Source: Clostridia bacterium UC5.1-1D10 (GTDB lineage: Bacteria > Bacillota > Clostridia > Lachnospirales > Anaerotignaceae). Taken from it: DNA of 64,000 nucleotides. Location: positions 1-64,000 of the forward strand of contig BBZU01000007.1 of the NCBI GenBank assembly GCA_001304995.1, given 5' to 3'. The position numbers were made by a program, and so were the translations under genes. The first letter of the stretch is position 1. Every line of letters begins with the position of its first letter. Below, piece after piece: positions 19,055 through 27,883 of this stretch. The notes beneath the pieces are model-generated. The model did no database searches and was not told where the DNA came from. It saw only the letters and a program-made list of their open reading frames with translations.

Positions 19055-19199
19055 TTGTATTTCCTCCTTAAAATGCATTTTTTCTTTTGTAATGAATCGG
19101 TTTTATTTTAGTATGGAATAAAAGGGATTGTCAATGTATGAACGGTCAAAGAAAAGCCATATTTTCCAGAAAAAATATAACCTTGTGTATTGGTGGGAA

Positions 19200-19228
19200 T
19201 TGACCGAAAGCCAGTTCTGTTGTATAAT
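19200..19228 (+). promoter_or_regulatory. Promoter of lon
   Basis: TTGACC (19200-19205), a 17-bp spacer and TATAAT (19223-19228), 57 bp before the start. Confidence 0.8.
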
Positions 19229-19284
19229 AACTTGATTAGGCAAAAAGCCTGTGTGTAAAAGCCTATGAGATAGAGGTGAAATAG

Positions 19285-21629
19285 ATGATAGAAACAAAAG
19301 AGAGAATACAATTACCTATGATGGCCTTGAGAGGCCTGACGGTATTTCCCAATATGGCAATCAGCTTCCCCGTAGGCAGACAGAAATCTCTGGATGCGCT
19401 GGAAGTGGCAGATGAAGGCGACAAGCGTATTTTCCTGGTGGCGCAGCGTGACCCCGAAGACGCAAGTCCCGAACAGATGGGCCTGTACGAATTCGGTACC
19501 GTGGCTACCATCAAACAGATTTTGAAACTCCCTGGCAACATGACCCATGTCATTGTAGAAGGTGTCATCCGCGGCAGACTGGAAACAGTGCAGCATAAAC
19601 GCAAATGTGATTATGCGGAAATCACCACCATTGCCCAGGATTTCCCGGAACTGCCGGAGGTACATACAGCGGCGGAAATGCGTATTGCTCAGGATTTGTA
19701 TGAAGAGTACGCAAAGTTCGTGCCCAATACCACAGCAGTGGATTTGCTGCCCAATGTGCTGGCATCAGGAAAGCCCGGCAAACTGGCAGACGTCATTGCG
19801 GCAGGACTGGAAATTTCCTTTGACCGGAAACAGCGGATTCTGGAAATTCTGAATCCTTATGACCGTTTGCAGGCAGTCATGGAAATCATGCGCTACGAAC
19901 AGCAGGTGCTGCGAGTGAAACGGGAAATCGAAGCGAAAACAAAGGATGCCATCGACAAAAACCAGCGGGAATATTTCCTCAGAGAAGAACTGAAGGTCAT
20001 TCAGGAAGAACTGGGGGATAAAGACGGCATCGGCGCTGACGCTGCGGAATTCCGCCGTCGTCTGGAGGAAAAGAACCCTCCCGAAGAAGTGCGGAAAACC
20101 GTAGAGAAGGAAATCGACCGTATGATGAAGATTCCTGTAACTTCTCCCGAATCCAACGTGTCCCGCAGTTATATCGACACCCTTTTGAACCTGCCTTGGA
20201 ATGAAATGACCGAAGAAACTTTCGATCTGAAACAGGCAGCGGAAATTCTGGATGAAGATCATTACGGTTTGGAAAAAGTAAAAGAACGTATTTTGGAATA
20301 TCTGGCGGTGCGGAAAAACGCCCCAGAGGAAAAGCCACCATCCTTTGTTTGGTGGGCCCTCCCGGTGTCGGCAAAACATCCATTGCCCGTTCTGTGGCAA
20401 AGGCATTGAACCGGAAATATGTGCGTATGTCTTTGGGCGGCGTGAAAGACGAAGCGGAAATCCGCGGCCACCGCAGAACATACATCGGCGCCATGCCCGG
20501 CCGTATCATGAATGCCATGAAACAGGTGGGCACCATCAATCCTTTGATGCTGCTGGATGAAGTGGACAAGCTGGGGGTATCCTATAACGGTGACCCTGCG
20601 GCGGCACTGTTGGAAGTGCTGGATGGGGAACAGAATTTTACATTCCGCGACCACTATGTGGAAATGCCTTATGACCTGTCCAAGGTACTGTTTATGTGTA
20701 CAGCAAATAGTCTGGAACCCATTCCAGGCCCTCTCCGTGACAGAATGGAAATCATTGAGCTGGGCAGTTATACAGCAACAGAAAAACAGCATATCGCCAC
20801 AGAACATCTGGTGAAAAAACAGATGAAACGCCATGGGCTCAAGGGCAGTCAGCTGAAGATTCGCCCCGAAGCCGTGGAAATGATTATTGACGGCTACACT
20901 AGAGAAGCAGGCGTTCGTCAGCTGGAACGTACCATCGGTCAGGTATGCCGCAAGGCTGTCAAAGCCATCATCAGCGGCGAAAAGAAATCCATGACCGTGA
21001 CAGCGAAAAATCTGGAAGAAATTTTGGGCAAACCCAGATTCACAGAAGACCGTATTTACGATGAACCTCAGGTGGGTATCGTTCGTGGACTGGCGTGGAC
21101 AGCCGTAGGCGGCACCACCCTTTCCGTGGAAGTAAACAACATGCCTGGTGACGGCAAATTCCGTCTGACAGGTAATCTGGGGAAAGTCATGAAGGAATCC
21201 GCGGAAGCGGCCATCAGCTACATCCGCTCTCAGAGCGACCGTTTCAAAGTGGAACCGGATTTCTATAAAAAGCAAGACCTGCATATCCACATTCCCGAAG
21301 GGGCAACACCCAAGGACGGCCCTTCTGCCGGTATCACCATGACCACTGCTATGCTCTCCGCTTTGACAGGGGCGAAAGTCAGAAATGATGTGGCAATGAC
21401 CGGTGAAGTGACCATCCGCGGACGCGTTCTTGCCATCGGCGGTTTGCAGGAAAAAGTGCTGGCGGCGAAAAAAGCCGGCGTAAAAACAGTGATTCTGCCG
21501 AAACAGAACGAAAAAGATTTGCAGGAAATTTCCGATGAAATCAAAGAAGGGCTGGAATTTGTTCTGGCAAAAGAAATGGACGATGTGCTGAAACACGCAC
21601 TGGCGAAAGGGGAAAGCGTATGGAAGTAA
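19285..21629 (+). CDS. lon: ATP-dependent protease Lon (LonA), frame broken once
   Basis: A cytosolic hexameric protease for misfolded and regulatory proteins. It has the N-terminal LON substrate domain (LPMMALRGLTVFPNMAISFP), a coiled-coil linker, an AAA+ module (GPPGVGKTSIARSVAKAL, LLDEVDKLG) and a Ser-Lys protease domain (DGPSAGITM, KVLAAKKAG). The frame breaks at an A4 run (20330-20333), where five A would give EEKATILCLVGPPGVGK. Reconstructed length is 781 aa. The 3' end overlaps the next gene by 10 bp. Confidence 0.93.
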
Positions 21630-22204
21630 AACAGTCATCACTGGCGGCAGTGGGAACGAAATTCTCCCAGTATCCTACCGACGGTAAAGTGGAAATTGCC
21701 TTTGCGGGCAAATCCAACGTAGGCAAATCTACGCTCATTAATGCCATGCTGGGCAGAAAAGCCCTGGCCCGTACCAGCTCCCAGCCCGGCAAAACAAGAA
21801 CCATCAATTTTTATGACGTCAACGACTGCATGTATGTGGTAGACTTGCCCGGCTATGGCTATGCAAAGGCGCCTAAGACGGAAATCGCCAAATGGGGCAT
21901 GATGATCGAGGAATATCTCCAGAAACGGGAAGAACTCCGTGCCATCATCCTCCTTATCGACATCCGCCATGAGCCCGGCAAAAACGACATCATGATGTAT
22001 GACTGGCTGAAACACTATGGCTATGACATCATCATTGCCGCTACCAAATCCGATAAGATCAACCGCAGCCAGATCCAGAAACATCTTTCTGTGATCCGGA
22101 AAACATTGGGTCTGGGCCCTGACGATGTGCTGATTCCTTTCAGCGGCGAAAAGAAAACAGGCGTACAGGAACTTTGGGCGGAAATCGAACGGTTTTTAGA
22201 TTAA
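21620..22204 (+). CDS. yihA: Ribosome biogenesis GTPase YihA/YsxC (EngB)
   Basis: A 194-aa TRAFAC GTPase needed for 50S subunit assembly. Motifs are complete: G1 GKSNVGKSTLIN, G2 region SSQPGKTRTINF, G3 DLPGYGYAKAP, G4 ATKSDK, and SGEKKTGVQEL near the end. It overlaps lon by 10 bp, a common pairing in Bacillota, and is likely translated from the same message. Repeat copy B follows it. Confidence 0.95.
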   Translation: MEVKQSSLAAVGTKFSQYPTDGKVEIAFAGKSNVGKSTLINAMLGRKALARTSSQPGKTRTINFYDVNDCMYVVDLPGYGYAKAPKTEIAKWGMMIEEYLQKREELRAIILLIDIRHEPGKNDIMMYDWLKHYGYDIIIAATKSDKINRSQIQKHLSVIRKTLGLGPDDVLIPFSGEKKTGVQELWAEIERFLD

Positions 22205-22215
22205 ATGAAAAATGG

Positions 22216-22430
22216 AAAAGGACGACCATTCGAAAGCAGCCTCCTCTTAAGAAAACATTGTTTTTCTTTTTCCTTCATTTCTTAAGGGGAGCTGCAACGG
22301 CTGTCTTCAGAAGAAAACATACCCAATTAAATTCTGTAAAAATAAGAAAGCTGGAATCCTTTGTACTATAAAGATTTCAGCTTTCTTTGTTTTCTGATGA
22401 AGAAGCCCCTGAGGATAGGATCGTCCTTTT
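22216..22430. repeat. Split terminator-like inverted repeat containing intergenic repeat copy B
   Basis: Between yihA and the sigma gene (309 bp without a gene). AAAAGGACGA (22216-22225) and its exact complement TCGTCCTTTT (22421-22430, followed by more T) look like two arms of one terminator. Between them lies repeat copy B (22246-22410): CTTAAGAAA/TTTCTTAAG inverted ends (22246-22286), a middle block GAGCTGCAACGGCTGTCTTC, and a hairpin (22344-22388) ending in TTTGTTTTCTGATGAAG. Copy C has the same order. Confidence 0.7.
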
Positions 22431-22513
22431 TTTCAGCCGTTTTTCACCAGTCTTTTAAGATTTGTTTAAGGTTGCAAAAAGTTGAAGAAAAAATGAAATC
22501 ACCTTCGTTTTAG

Positions 22514-23090
22514 ATGATGAAAAGAAATGAAACAGAAGAAAAAGGGGGTGAGCGTATCGACAGGGCAAAACAAATCGCCATACTGCTCAGCGATTATCAA
22601 AATTTGATCTTTTCCCTCTGCTATCAAATGACGCAGAATTATTTTGAAGCGGAGGATCTGGCACAGGAAACATTCGTGGCGGCCTATGAGCATCTGGACT
22701 CTTTTGACGGCCAGCACGAAAAGGCGTGGCTATGCCGCATTGCCATGAATAAATGCCTGGATTTCCAGAGAAAGAACCGTCGGGGCGCTATCCCCCAGGA
22801 CGAAAAATGTCTTTTTGGAACTGGCAGACGGGGAAAATGTGGAAAACAAAGTGCTGGCGGAGGAAGTGCAGGCAGAGCTGTGGCGAGCCTGTGAAAGTCT
22901 GAAGCCGCCTTACCGGGACATTGCCGTGGCGTATTTCTGTCAGGAGAAAAGTCCCGAGGAGATTGCCACAGAGCAGAACAAAAACATCAAAACGGTGCAG
23001 ACACAGATTTACCGTGCCCGTGCCAGATTACAGAAAATATACGGAAAGGAGCAGATGCCATGGGACAGCGTTTCACAGAGGAACAATTAG
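22514..23090 (+). CDS. ECF-type sigma-70 family RNA polymerase sigma factor, frame broken once
   Basis: A short sigma factor with region 2 (YFEAEDLAQETFVAAYEHLD, AWLCRIAMNKCLDFQR) and region 4 (LKPPYRDIAVAYF, SPEEIATEQNKNIKTVQTQI). The two halves are in different frames. Removing one T from the T5 run at 22812-22816 joins them as PQDEKCLLELADGEN, giving about 191 aa. The start at 22514 has no clear ribosome site, so the true start is uncertain. It overlaps the next gene, which looks like its anti-sigma partner. Confidence 0.8.
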
Positions 23091-23476
23091 AACAAATGAT
23101 TATGCAACTGGAGCAGGGCGGTCTGCTGCAAGCGCCGCCGTCATTGGAACGGGGCGTTATGGAGAAAATCGCCAGACTGGAGGAAGAAAATCAGGCGGAT
23201 ATCCGGTTTTCTTCTAAAACGAAACGGATTTTTTATCAATTGAAAATCGGCGCGGCAATGGCAGCGTCTTTGGTGCTGTTGGCACTGCCTATGGGTCATG
23301 GCTCCTACGAGGAATCTCCTTACGGCAAGGCACAGCAGATGGTACAGGAGGAAGAAGAAAAGGAAAGCCTGCTGGACTATATGCAGCAGGGAACGAAAAT
23401 CCTCAGCGATGGTGTGACGGGCTTTTCCGATTTCGCAATGAAACATATTACGGAGGTATTTGATTATGGCAAATAA
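23060..23476 (+). CDS. Putative single-span anti-sigma-like protein
   Basis: A 138-aa protein with a soluble N-terminal half (about 70 residues), one membrane segment (near residues 72-92, IGAAMAASLVLLALPMG) and a short outer domain. Size, topology and position directly after an ECF sigma gene are those of anti-sigma factors, but no zinc-binding ZAS motif (HxxxCxxC) is present, so the assignment is by context only. It starts inside the sigma gene, behind AAAGGAG. Confidence 0.6.
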   Translation: MGQRFTEEQLEQMIMQLEQGGLLQAPPSLERGVMEKIARLEEENQADIRFSSKTKRIFYQLKIGAAMAASLVLLALPMGHGSYEESPYGKAQQMVQEEEEKESLLDYMQQGTKILSDGVTGFSDFAMKHITEVFDYGK

Positions 23477-24009
23477 GAAAAACGGATTTTGGACATTCAT
23501 ATTTTCATTGATCCCCGGCGCAGGGGAAATGTATATGGGCTTTTTCAAGCAGGGCTTGAGCCTTATGGGGCTGTGTGCGGTTGTCAGTATTGTAGCCTCT
23601 TTTCTGGGCATAGAAGAACTGATGATTTTGCTGCCTTTGATTTGGTTTTATAGTTTTTTCCATGTGCATCACCTGCGGAGCCTGCCGCCGGAAGAATTTC
23701 ATGCACTGGAAGATAAGATCCTGTTCTTCGATGACCGTGATTTTCAGCTGGGCACATTGACAGAAAACCGCAAAAAGCCATTGCGGTGGTGCTGGTAGTG
23801 GTTGGTGTCATTCTGCTGTGGAACAGTATGCTGGATTTGTTTGGCTGGATTTTGCCGGACTTCTTCAGAGAGATTTTGTGGAGTCTGCAAAACCTGCTGC
23901 CTCGTTTGGCTATTGCGGTTCTGATTCTTTACGCTGGTGTGCGGATGCTGCGCGGAACTCCTGTGAAAAAGAGGATGTGGAGGACGAGGACGAAGACGAG
24001 GAGGTGTAA
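23466..24009 (+). CDS. TM2-like membrane protein with acidic tail, frame broken twice
   Basis: Reconstructed 181-aa membrane protein. The first part (FIFSLIPGAGEMYMGFFKQG) resembles TM2-type hairpin membrane domains; two or more further membrane segments follow and the tail is very acidic (EDVEDEDEDEEV). Two A5 runs (23772-23776 and 23966-23970) each need a sixth A to keep the frame. The start at 23466 overlaps the upstream gene. It belongs to a four-gene cassette of sigma, anti-sigma-like and two membrane proteins. Confidence 0.65.
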
Positions 24010-24012
24010 GAA

Positions 24013-24315
24013 ATGGCAACACGTCGGATTGGTTCTGTGACTTTGGGCGGCTCTCTGGTGGTATTCGGCATCCTCTTTCTGGTGCATACCTTCTGGGATG
24101 GCCTGTCCTATGGGCTGATCCTGCGGTTCTGGCCGTTGCTGCTGATCTCTCTGGGAGCGGAAACACTTCTGAGCCTGCGGCAGTCGGAAACCAAATGGGT
24201 CTATGACAAAGGCGCAATTGTGATGATGATTCTCCTTGGACTTTTTGCCATGATGATGGCGGCAGCTCAGTTTACACTGGAAGCGTGGGAGTCATTGGGA
24301 TATTTGAACTGGTAA
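24013..24315 (+). CDS. LiaI/LiaF-like small membrane protein
   Basis: A 100-aa protein with three hydrophobic segments. The pattern GGSLVVFGILFLVHTF followed by RFWPLLLISLGAETLL is that of the LiaI-LiaF-like (DUF5668) membrane region found in cell-envelope stress operons. It lies 3 bp after the previous gene and ends the sigma-factor cassette. Confidence 0.65.
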   Translation: MATRRIGSVTLGGSLVVFGILFLVHTFWDGLSYGLILRFWPLLLISLGAETLLSLRQSETKWVYDKGAIVMMILLGLFAMMMAAAQFTLEAWESLGYLNW

Positions 24316-24328
24316 AATATAAAAAACG

Positions 24329-24372
24329 AAGATAGCCGGAATCCTTAGGATAAAAGGGTTTTCGGCTATCTT
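24329..24372 (+). terminator. Terminator of the sigma-factor cassette
   Basis: AAGATAGCCGGAATCCTT pairs with AAGGGTTTTCGGCTATCTT, then T6. The arm shares AGCCGGAATCCTT with other hairpins in the window. Confidence 0.8.
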
Positions 24373-24455
24373 TTTTATAGAAACTACGTTTTTGCGCAAA
24401 ATCTTACATTTCTTTGAAAATCCTAGAAAGATTCTCTGTATTTTTGGAGAATCTA

Positions 24456-24483
24456 TTGACGTGGTTTTCGAAACTATTATAAT
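24456..24483 (+). promoter_or_regulatory. Promoter of degV
   Basis: TTGACG (24456-24461), a 16-bp spacer and TATAAT (24478-24483). Confidence 0.75.
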
Positions 24484-24551
24484 TAGAGTTAGATATATTT
24501 TTGAATGGTGTAAAAAACTGGTTTTGTATATAGATGAGGAGGGAAATCCCC

Positions 24552-25391
24552 ATGGTAAAAATCATTACAGACAGCACCTGCGACCTGACAAAGGAACGCA
24601 TGGAGGAGCTTGGCGTCATTTGTGTGCCTTTGACGGTGCACATCGGTGATGACATCTATTTGGATGGCGTAAACTTAAGCAAAACAGAATTTTATGAAAA
24701 ACTGCGGACGGAAAAATCTTTCCCCACCACAGCACAGCCCACACCCCACACTTTTGAGGAAGTGTTTACGGCGGCGCTGGAAGAAGCTGACGAAGTGGTG
24801 TGCCTGCTGATTTCTTCAGATTTGAGTGGCACGGTGCAGTCTGCCAATATTGCCAAGAATACATTGGAACGGGACGAAATCCATATTTTGGATTCACGCA
24901 CCACCTGCCTTTCTCTGGGGCTGCTGGTGGAAATCGCTGCCCAGAGAGCCAATGAAGGCAAAACAGCGGCAGAAATCATGGCAGAGATGGAAGGTCTTAC
25001 TAGCCGTGTACGCATCTGCGCTGGTATCGAAACATTGGAATACCTGAAAAAAGGCGGCAGACTTTCCGGCACAGCGGCGGCGCTTGGTACCATGCTGAAT
25101 ATCCGTCCTCTGATGGGCATTCTGGATGGGAAAGTACTCATGCTGGGCAAAGCCAGAGGCAATAAAAAGATGTATGCCCAGTTGAAGCAGATGGTGGAGG
25201 AGGAAGGCATTGACGATGCTTATCCTGTGCTCCTTGGCCATGCCCAGTCCATGGAAAACTATGAAAAATTCAAAGAAGTCTGCGGTGATCTCATTGCCGG
25301 CAGAACCCAGCTCTATGGGGACATTGGCTGTGTGGTAGGCACCCATGCCGGCCCCGGTATTGTTGGCATTGCTTTTATCAAAAAAGCGTAA
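24552..25391 (+). CDS. degV: DegV family fatty-acid-binding protein
   Basis: A 279-aa two-lobed protein of the DegV family, which binds a single fatty acid; some members (FakB) present it to the fatty-acid kinase FakA. The N-terminal IITDSTCDLTKE and central GIETLEYLKKGGRLSGTAAALG motifs are clear. The start at 24552 follows GAGGAGGGAAATCCCC. It is monocistronic. No fakA lies in the window. Confidence 0.9.
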   Translation: MVKIITDSTCDLTKERMEELGVICVPLTVHIGDDIYLDGVNLSKTEFYEKLRTEKSFPTTAQPTPHTFEEVFTAALEEADEVVCLLISSDLSGTVQSANIAKNTLERDEIHILDSRTTCLSLGLLVEIAAQRANEGKTAAEIMAEMEGLTSRVRICAGIETLEYLKKGGRLSGTAAALGTMLNIRPLMGILDGKVLMLGKARGNKKMYAQLKQMVEEEGIDDAYPVLLGHAQSMENYEKFKEVCGDLIAGRTQLYGDIGCVVGTHAGPGIVGIAFIKKA

Positions 25392-25403
25392 AGAAGTATC
25401 TTC

Positions 25404-25432
25404 AAAAAGAGTCTGTTCTAGGCTCTTTTTTT
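25404..25432 (+). terminator. Terminator after degV
   Basis: AAAAAGAGtC pairs with GgCTCTTTTT, followed by T residues. Confidence 0.65.
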
Positions 25433-25488
25433 TGTGCCTGAAATTCTTACATTTTTCGAAAGTTTGGAAAACAGGTTGACAAATCACT

Positions 25489-25526
25489 CTTACAGTTGTA
25501 AGTTATAATTAAACTACAAACGTAAG
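25489..25526. promoter_or_regulatory. BlaI-type operators upstream of the blaI-M56 operon
   Basis: A dyad CTTACAGTTGTAAG (25489-25502) and a second imperfect site ACTACAAACGTAAG (25513-25526) flank TATAAT. They match the TACAnnTGTA core of BlaI/MecI operators. TTGACA lies at 25476-25481, but its spacing to TATAAT (22 bp) is too long, so the exact promoter is unclear. Confidence 0.65.
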
Positions 25527-25557
25527 AGAGAGGAGGCGAAACCCATATGGAGGAAAA

Positions 25558-25911
25558 ATGAAAATCAGTGAAGCGGAACTGGAAGTATTGCAGGTGCTTT
25601 GGGAGGCAGAGGAGCCCTTGAAAATACAGGATGTCTGCGACCGTTTGGAAAATAAGAAATGGAAGTACAACACCGTAGGCACACTGCTTCTGCGCATGGC
25701 GGAAAAAGGCGCGGTTGTATCGGAAAAGAAAAACCGTATCATTTACTATCGCCCAGTTTGGGAACGGGAAGCTTATCAGAAGGAACAGACGGAAACACTC
25801 ATTGATAGACTGTATCACGGCTCTGCTAAAGAACTGGCAGTGTCCCTGTTCCAAGGGGGGAACATGACCAAAGAGGATTTGGAGGACATTCGGAAAATGT
25901 TTGACCTGTGA
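25558..25911 (+). CDS. BlaI/MecI/CopY family repressor
   Basis: A 117-aa winged-helix repressor. The N-terminus ISEAELEVLQVLWEAEEPLK and the KKWKYNTVGTLLLRMAEKG region are typical of BlaI. In known systems it is cleaved or released after signalling by a membrane M56 peptidase; the next gene encodes such a peptidase. A further ATG at 25547-25549 with a TGA four codons on could join in frame if one A were missing. Dyads near the promoter suggest autorepression. Confidence 0.88.
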   Translation: MKISEAELEVLQVLWEAEEPLKIQDVCDRLENKKWKYNTVGTLLLRMAEKGAVVSEKKNRIIYYRPVWEREAYQKEQTETLIDRLYHGSAKELAVSLFQGGNMTKEDLEDIRKMFDL

Positions 25912-25932
25912 TGTTTCCGAAGAAAGGAGGGA

Positions 25933-27750
25933 ATGAAGGTGACGGAATGGTTTCAGACTTTTTTGGTGCTTTCTGTGGCAGGCAGTCTGCTTGCGGGCAT
26001 TTTGCTGGCGCTGAAGAAATGGGCAGGAAAGCAGTTTTCACCTACATGGCAGTATGTGCTGTGGGTAGGTGTTCTGCTGGTGATGGTGGTGCCTGTTTCC
26101 GTAAAAGTGCCTTCCCTTGTGCAGCCTATGCAGGAAAAACAGATGGTGCAGAGGATACCGCTTACGGCAGCGGAACTGACTGTAACAGAACAGTCCGCTC
26201 CCATGGATACTGTTGAAGCACCTGCGGAGGAAATCCTGCCTGTTATGGAAGAAACGGCTTTGCCGTCCATTCCCTGGTGGGATGTGTTGGCGGTCATTTG
26301 GGTATTAGGGGCTTTGGGGAGCCTTGGATACCGTCTGACAGGCTATTTTCGATTTAGCAGGAACATTTGTCGAACAGGAGAGCCTATGGAACTGGACGGG
26401 GTGCCGAAAGGCCTGCGGGTCTGTGAAACAACAGCGGCAGTTTCGCCTATGGTCATGGGGATTTTCAGACCGACGCTGATTCTGCCGGAAACAGCCCTGA
26501 CAGAAAGCCGTTTGCCTTATGTGCTGCGTCATGAACTGGTGCATTACCGCCGTGGGGATATTATTTGGCGGTGGCTGGCAGTTCTGGCAACGTCTATCCA
26601 TTGGTTCAATCCCATGGTATATGTGGCGGCGGCGCAGATGCAGGAAGCCTGCGAAATTTCCTGTGACTGGTGTGTGGTACGGTCTATGGAGCAGGCAAAA
26701 CGGGATGACTACATGCGGGTGATTCTGGAGCTATTGGCGGAGGCAATGACCAAAAAGCAGATTTTGACCACACAAATGGCAAGTGAGAAGAAACAATTAC
26801 AAAGGAGGTTTACCATGATTCGCAATCAAAAACCTGTGGGGATGAAAAAATTACTGCTGAGTGTCTGTGTGGGGACAGCACTTTTGGGGGCAGCGTGGCT
26901 GACAGGCTGTACCCTCAGGGAAACTTATGTGACAAAAGAACAGAAGGTGGAAACAGCTTATGAAATCGGCGGTCTGGCAGAGGAAGGCAGTCTGCTGTTT
27001 GTAGGCGTAGACGATCGCGGTGTGCCTGATACCATTTTCACCTATGAAATGTCGGAAGAAGGAAAGGCAACCATCCTTTCCATACCCAGAGATACTTTCA
27101 TTACAGACAACATGAAGATTGCCGCTTTGCTGATTCAGGAAAATGGGGATGAAAAGCTCATTCAGGCGGTTTCGGAAATCACAGGACGACCTGTAAAGGA
27201 TTATGTGCGGATGGACTTGACGGCCTTGGAAGCGGTCATGGACACTCTGGGCGGTGTCACCTTTACGGTGCCGCAGGATATGGACTATGACGATTTCTAT
27301 CAGGATCTTTCCATCCATCTGAAGGCGGGAGAACAGACCTTGTCCGGGAAAGACGCTGTGGGGCTGCTGCGGTATCGGAGAGGTTATCCGGAAGGGGATT
27401 TAAAGCGCATTGAAGTACAGCAGACCTTTTTGCTGGAATTGCTTCGCCAGAAATGTAACCCAGCTTATCTGAAAAAAATTCCGGAAGTGATGGATGCCAT
27501 CAAGGGTCATGTGGTGACAAATTTGATTGGGGAAGATGTGGTGAACTATGGCGAAGAACTTTACCGCTGCAAAAAGAATGGCATGGATGCGGTGGAAATG
27601 TACACCCTTCAGAATGGCGATATGTATTACGAAACAGCCAAAGAAGAAGGCGGCGGCATGAGCCTCTTTGCGAAGCAGTCTGCTGATGTTTTGGTGCAAG
27701 ATGATAGATTTGCCACAGAGCAGCCGACGCTGGTGCCCGCAGGTCAATAA
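25933..27750 (+). CDS. M56 (BlaR1-type) metallopeptidase fused to a LytR-CpsA-Psr domain
   Basis: A 605-aa membrane protein. The N-terminal half is a BlaR1/MecR1-type M56 zinc peptidase with three membrane segments and HELVH at residues 200-204. After a further membrane segment (about 299-318, ending in GC) the outer part is not a penicillin-binding domain. It is an LCP-type domain: LLFVGVDDRG, ILSIPRDTFI (about 378-387), LGGVTFTVPQDMDYDD, GEQTLSGKDAVGLLRYR and DLKRIEVQQTFLL. LCP enzymes attach polymers to peptidoglycan or bind polyprenyl phosphates, so this receptor may sense a lipid-linked wall precursor; that is inference. The start follows AAAGGAGG. It sits 21 bp after blaI and a terminator follows. 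Confidence 0.85.
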   Translation: MKVTEWFQTFLVLSVAGSLLAGILLALKKWAGKQFSPTWQYVLWVGVLLVMVVPVSVKVPSLVQPMQEKQMVQRIPLTAAELTVTEQSAPMDTVEAPAEEILPVMEETALPSIPWWDVLAVIWVLGALGSLGYRLTGYFRFSRNICRTGEPMELDGVPKGLRVCETTAAVSPMVMGIFRPTLILPETALTESRLPYVLRHELVHYRRGDIIWRWLAVLATSIHWFNPMVYVAAAQMQEACEISCDWCVVRSMEQAKRDDYMRVILELLAEAMTKKQILTTQMASEKKQLQRRFTMIRNQKPVGMKKLLLSVCVGTALLGAAWLTGCTLRETYVTKEQKVETAYEIGGLAEEGSLLFVGVDDRGVPDTIFTYEMSEEGKATILSIPRDTFITDNMKIAALLIQENGDEKLIQAVSEITGRPVKDYVRMDLTALEAVMDTLGGVTFTVPQDMDYDDFYQDLSIHLKAGEQTLSGKDAVGLLRYRRGYPEGDLKRIEVQQTFLLELLRQKCNPAYLKKIPEVMDAIKGHVVTNLIGEDVVNYGEELYRCKKNGMDAVEMYTLQNGDMYYETAKEEGGGMSLFAKQSADVLVQDDRFATEQPTLVPAGQ

Positions 27751-27756
27751 CATCAT

Positions 27757-27797
27757 AAGTGCGGAATCTCTTTTTACAAGGGATTTCGCACTTTTTT
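27757..27797 (+). terminator. Terminator after the M56-LCP gene
   Basis: AAGTGCGGAATC pairs with GATTTCGCACTT, then a T-rich run. Confidence 0.75.
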
Positions 27798-27883
27798 CTT
27801 TTTCTGTGTTTGTTTGCAGGAAAAAACATTTTTCCGGCGAAATGGTTATCATAGGAAAAATGTCAAAGGCAGAGAGGAATGGA

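Noticed and set aside
20262-21641. 459-aa minus-strand ORF opposite lon
   Set aside because: A shadow of the lon coding frame, rich in His/Phe/Cys as expected for such frames.
25933-27750. BlaR1 beta-lactam receptor
   Set aside because: The M56 half fits, but the C-terminal half lacks the penicillin-binding STxK and KTG motifs and carries LCP motifs instead.
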